Assembly: GCA_946481345.1 (NCBI GenBank)
Contig: CAMLMY010000019.1
Span: 1 to 38,528, forward strand
Source: an uncultured Gilliamella sp.
GTDB taxonomy: Bacteria; Pseudomonadota; Gammaproteobacteria; Enterobacterales; Orbaceae
Direction of reading: 5' to 3'
Length of the DNA stretch: 38,528 nt
The translations under genes were made by a program, and so were the position numbers. Shown here one piece after another: positions 37,114-38,528 of the stretch. The number at the start of each line of letters is the position of its first letter. Position 1 is the first letter of the stretch. The notes under the pieces were generated by a model. The model saw only the letters and a list, made by a program, of their open reading frames with translations. It had not been told where the DNA came from and did not search any database.

Positions 37114-38409
37114 CTACATATGTAAGTATCTTAATAATGCTGTGGTACATATCACCATTAAAGCCCCTCCTAATCTTGTTGCAACTTGTGCAAATGGCAT
37201 TAAGTTCATTCTATTTGCCGTTGACAGTATCGCTACATCACCCGTTCCACCCATACCACTTTGACATGATGAGATGATTGAAGCTTCAACAGGATACATT
37301 TTTAGGAAAAAACTACAGACAAAACCTGTCATTGATACGGTAAATACTACAGAGATAATGGTTATAAAATAAGGAATAGTTAAAACATTTACAACACTAC
37401 CTAAATCAATATATAGCAGACCTAAACCAGCCATTAAAGGAAAAGTAAAATTACCCGAGATAAATTTATACCATTGTTGACTACCACGTTCGACACTTTC
37501 AGGTAATAAACGGAAATATTTAACAAATGCAGTGGCAATAATCATTAATACGGGACCAGGGAAATGAGTTATCTTTTCCAAAATCATACCAAATATGAAC
37601 AATGTGGCTAAAATCATCACCGCCCCACTCATTGCTCTGGCATCTAATGGAGTTTTATCTTCTTTTAATGCATCTGCTAATCCATCAAACTCAATTTTTA
37701 CCAGTTGACCATGACCACTTAAATGAGGTTTGACTTCGCCAATTCGACTCATTATGGCGGTAAAGGTAATTGCAAAAAAGTTACCTACTACGGTTGCAGG
37801 AATTAATGCGCTTACAAATTTATCATAATCTTGCTCAAGGATATTACTATAAGCGTTAGACAGTTGTAATACGCCTTCACCAATTCCTCCTGCCATAACC
37901 GGCGAAACAGTGTAGAAAAAAGCATGTTCCCAACTATCACCAAAAGCAACAGCAACACAGACACCGACAAAAGCAGCTAGGCACATACCAAGTAACATCG
38001 GAATCATCATACGAATAAAGCCTTGTATTAAAATGACTCTATGCATTCCTAAAATACTACCACACACTAAGCTTGCAATATAAAAGAGTAGAAAATTAGA
38101 GTCTTTCATTAACATTTTGGCTGCTGTTAAAGTATTTTCATCAAAAACACCGCAGTAAACTAATAGTGACGGTACAATTAACGATAAAATTGCGGGAGCC
38201 CCAAATTTTTTAAAAAACGGTATATTTTGACCTACGGTTCCTAAAAACCAACCTAATGGTAAAATAACAGCAAATCCCCCGATCAGTGTTTTTGGCAACA
38301 TATTCAATTGGGCAGCAATAATCACAATAATTGAACAAATCGCAAAAATGGGTAAGGGTAGCGATCCTATGTAGATTTTATTAATTTGGAAATCCTTCGT
38401 CATGCTCAT
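37114..38409 (-). CDS. 2-hydroxycarboxylate transporter family protein (malate/citrate permease)
   Basis: This 431-residue polytopic inner-membrane protein belongs to the 2HCT family (CitS, MaeN, CimH, MaeP), which carries malate, citrate or lactate with Na+ or H+ or by exchange. The two reentrant-loop motifs are AGGIGEG (173-179) and GMGGTGDV (385-392), and the C-terminal conserved arginine is R412 (ATRLGGA). About eleven hydrophobic segments are apparent. The ATG at 38409 follows AAGG at seven bases; a second in-frame ATG lies two codons later. With malic enzyme next to it, malate is the likeliest substrate. Citrate would require a lyase, and none is present here. Confidence 0.92.
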   Translation of the reverse strand: MSMTKDFQINKIYIGSLPLPIFAICSIIVIIAAQLNMLPKTLIGGFAVILPLGWFLGTVGQNIPFFKKFGAPAILSLIVPSLLVYCGVFDENTLTAAKMLMKDSNFLLFYIASLVCGSILGMHRVILIQGFIRMMIPMLLGMCLAAFVGVCVAVAFGDSWEHAFFYTVSPVMAGGIGEGVLQLSNAYSNILEQDYDKFVSALIPATVVGNFFAITFTAIMSRIGEVKPHLSGHGQLVKIEFDGLADALKEDKTPLDARAMSGAVMILATLFIFGMILEKITHFPGPVLMIIATAFVKYFRLLPESVERGSQQWYKFISGNFTFPLMAGLGLLYIDLGSVVNVLTIPYFITIISVVFTVSMTGFVCSFFLKMYPVEASIISSCQSGMGGTGDVAILSTANRMNLMPFAQVATRLGGALMVICTTALLRYLHM

Positions 38410-38453
38410 AACTCAACCTTTTTATTGTTTAACTTCGCTTTGGAATCTTAAAC

Positions 38454-38502
38454 AGTATAGTTGTTGATGAAAAATTCAGAAGAATAAGAAAGTTATATAA
38501 CT
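38454..38502 (-). promoter_or_regulatory. promoter region of the transporter gene with a palindrome
   Basis: On the minus strand TATACT (38459-38454) could be a -10 element. The matching -35 position at 16 bases is poor (TTCTGA), as in activator-dependent promoters. The perfect 12-bp palindrome AGTTATATAACT (38491-38502) lies about 50 bases upstream of the predicted start, a fitting place for a response regulator site. This is tentative. Confidence 0.35.
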
Positions 38503-38528
38503 AATTATGTAATTAATGTAAGTCATTT

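Overview
The window is a chromosomal segment of an AT-rich gammaproteobacterium. Its core proteins (HemW, L25, Zwf, the whole dcw cluster, LpxC, YfbR) read like diverged Escherichia coli orthologues with matching lengths and motifs. Low GC, enterobacterial-type housekeeping genes, sugar and malate import genes and a classical autotransporter suggest a host-associated lineage such as Orbaceae (the Gilliamella group). That placement is inference; no rRNA or marker search was possible. I see no tRNA, rRNA, insertion sequence, prophage or CRISPR array.

Region 1 (1-6461) is accessory. The left edge may hold the last codons of an upstream gene, followed 5 nt later by a very acidic orphan protein, an arrangement typical of toxin/immunity pairs. 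Next is a leftward sugar operon: a GatY-type tagatose-bisphosphate aldolase, a PfkB sugar-phosphate kinase, a fructose-type PTS EIIBC and a FruB-like EIIA. It is divergent from a DeoR-family repressor and a second PfkB kinase. Uptake as sugar-1-phosphate, a second phosphorylation and aldol cleavage give a complete route, most simply for D-tagatose. The divergent spacer holds a good CRP site, a strong promoter for the repressor gene and DeoR-type half-sites.

Region 2 (6501-11768) is housekeeping: hemW, a YeaD-type hexose-6-phosphate epimerase, rplY with a structured leader, and a zwf-pgl pair (oxidative pentose phosphate entry).

Region 3 (12036-30159) is a complete division and cell wall cluster: mraZ-rsmH-ftsL-ftsI-murE-murF-mraY-murD-ftsW-murG-murC-ddlB-ftsQ-ftsA-ftsZ-lpxC. 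Many genes overlap or nearly touch. A tandem MraZ-box array with a 10-bp period precedes mraZ, and a near-consensus promoter lies just upstream of ftsZ. After lpxC and a strong terminator comes yfbR, not secM/secA.

Region 4 (30859-38528), all leftward, is accessory again. It encodes a 2-hydroxycarboxylate (malate/citrate-type) transporter, a short malic enzyme and a CitA/CitB-like two-component system, which together look like a malate import, decarboxylation and sensing module. Beyond it lies an 815-residue type Va autotransporter whose promoter is overlapped by a good Fur-box match, so it is probably iron-regulated. I found no clearly unprecedented system. The best leads are the Fur-box autotransporter, the rplY leader, the edge toxin/immunity candidate and the two metabolic modules.
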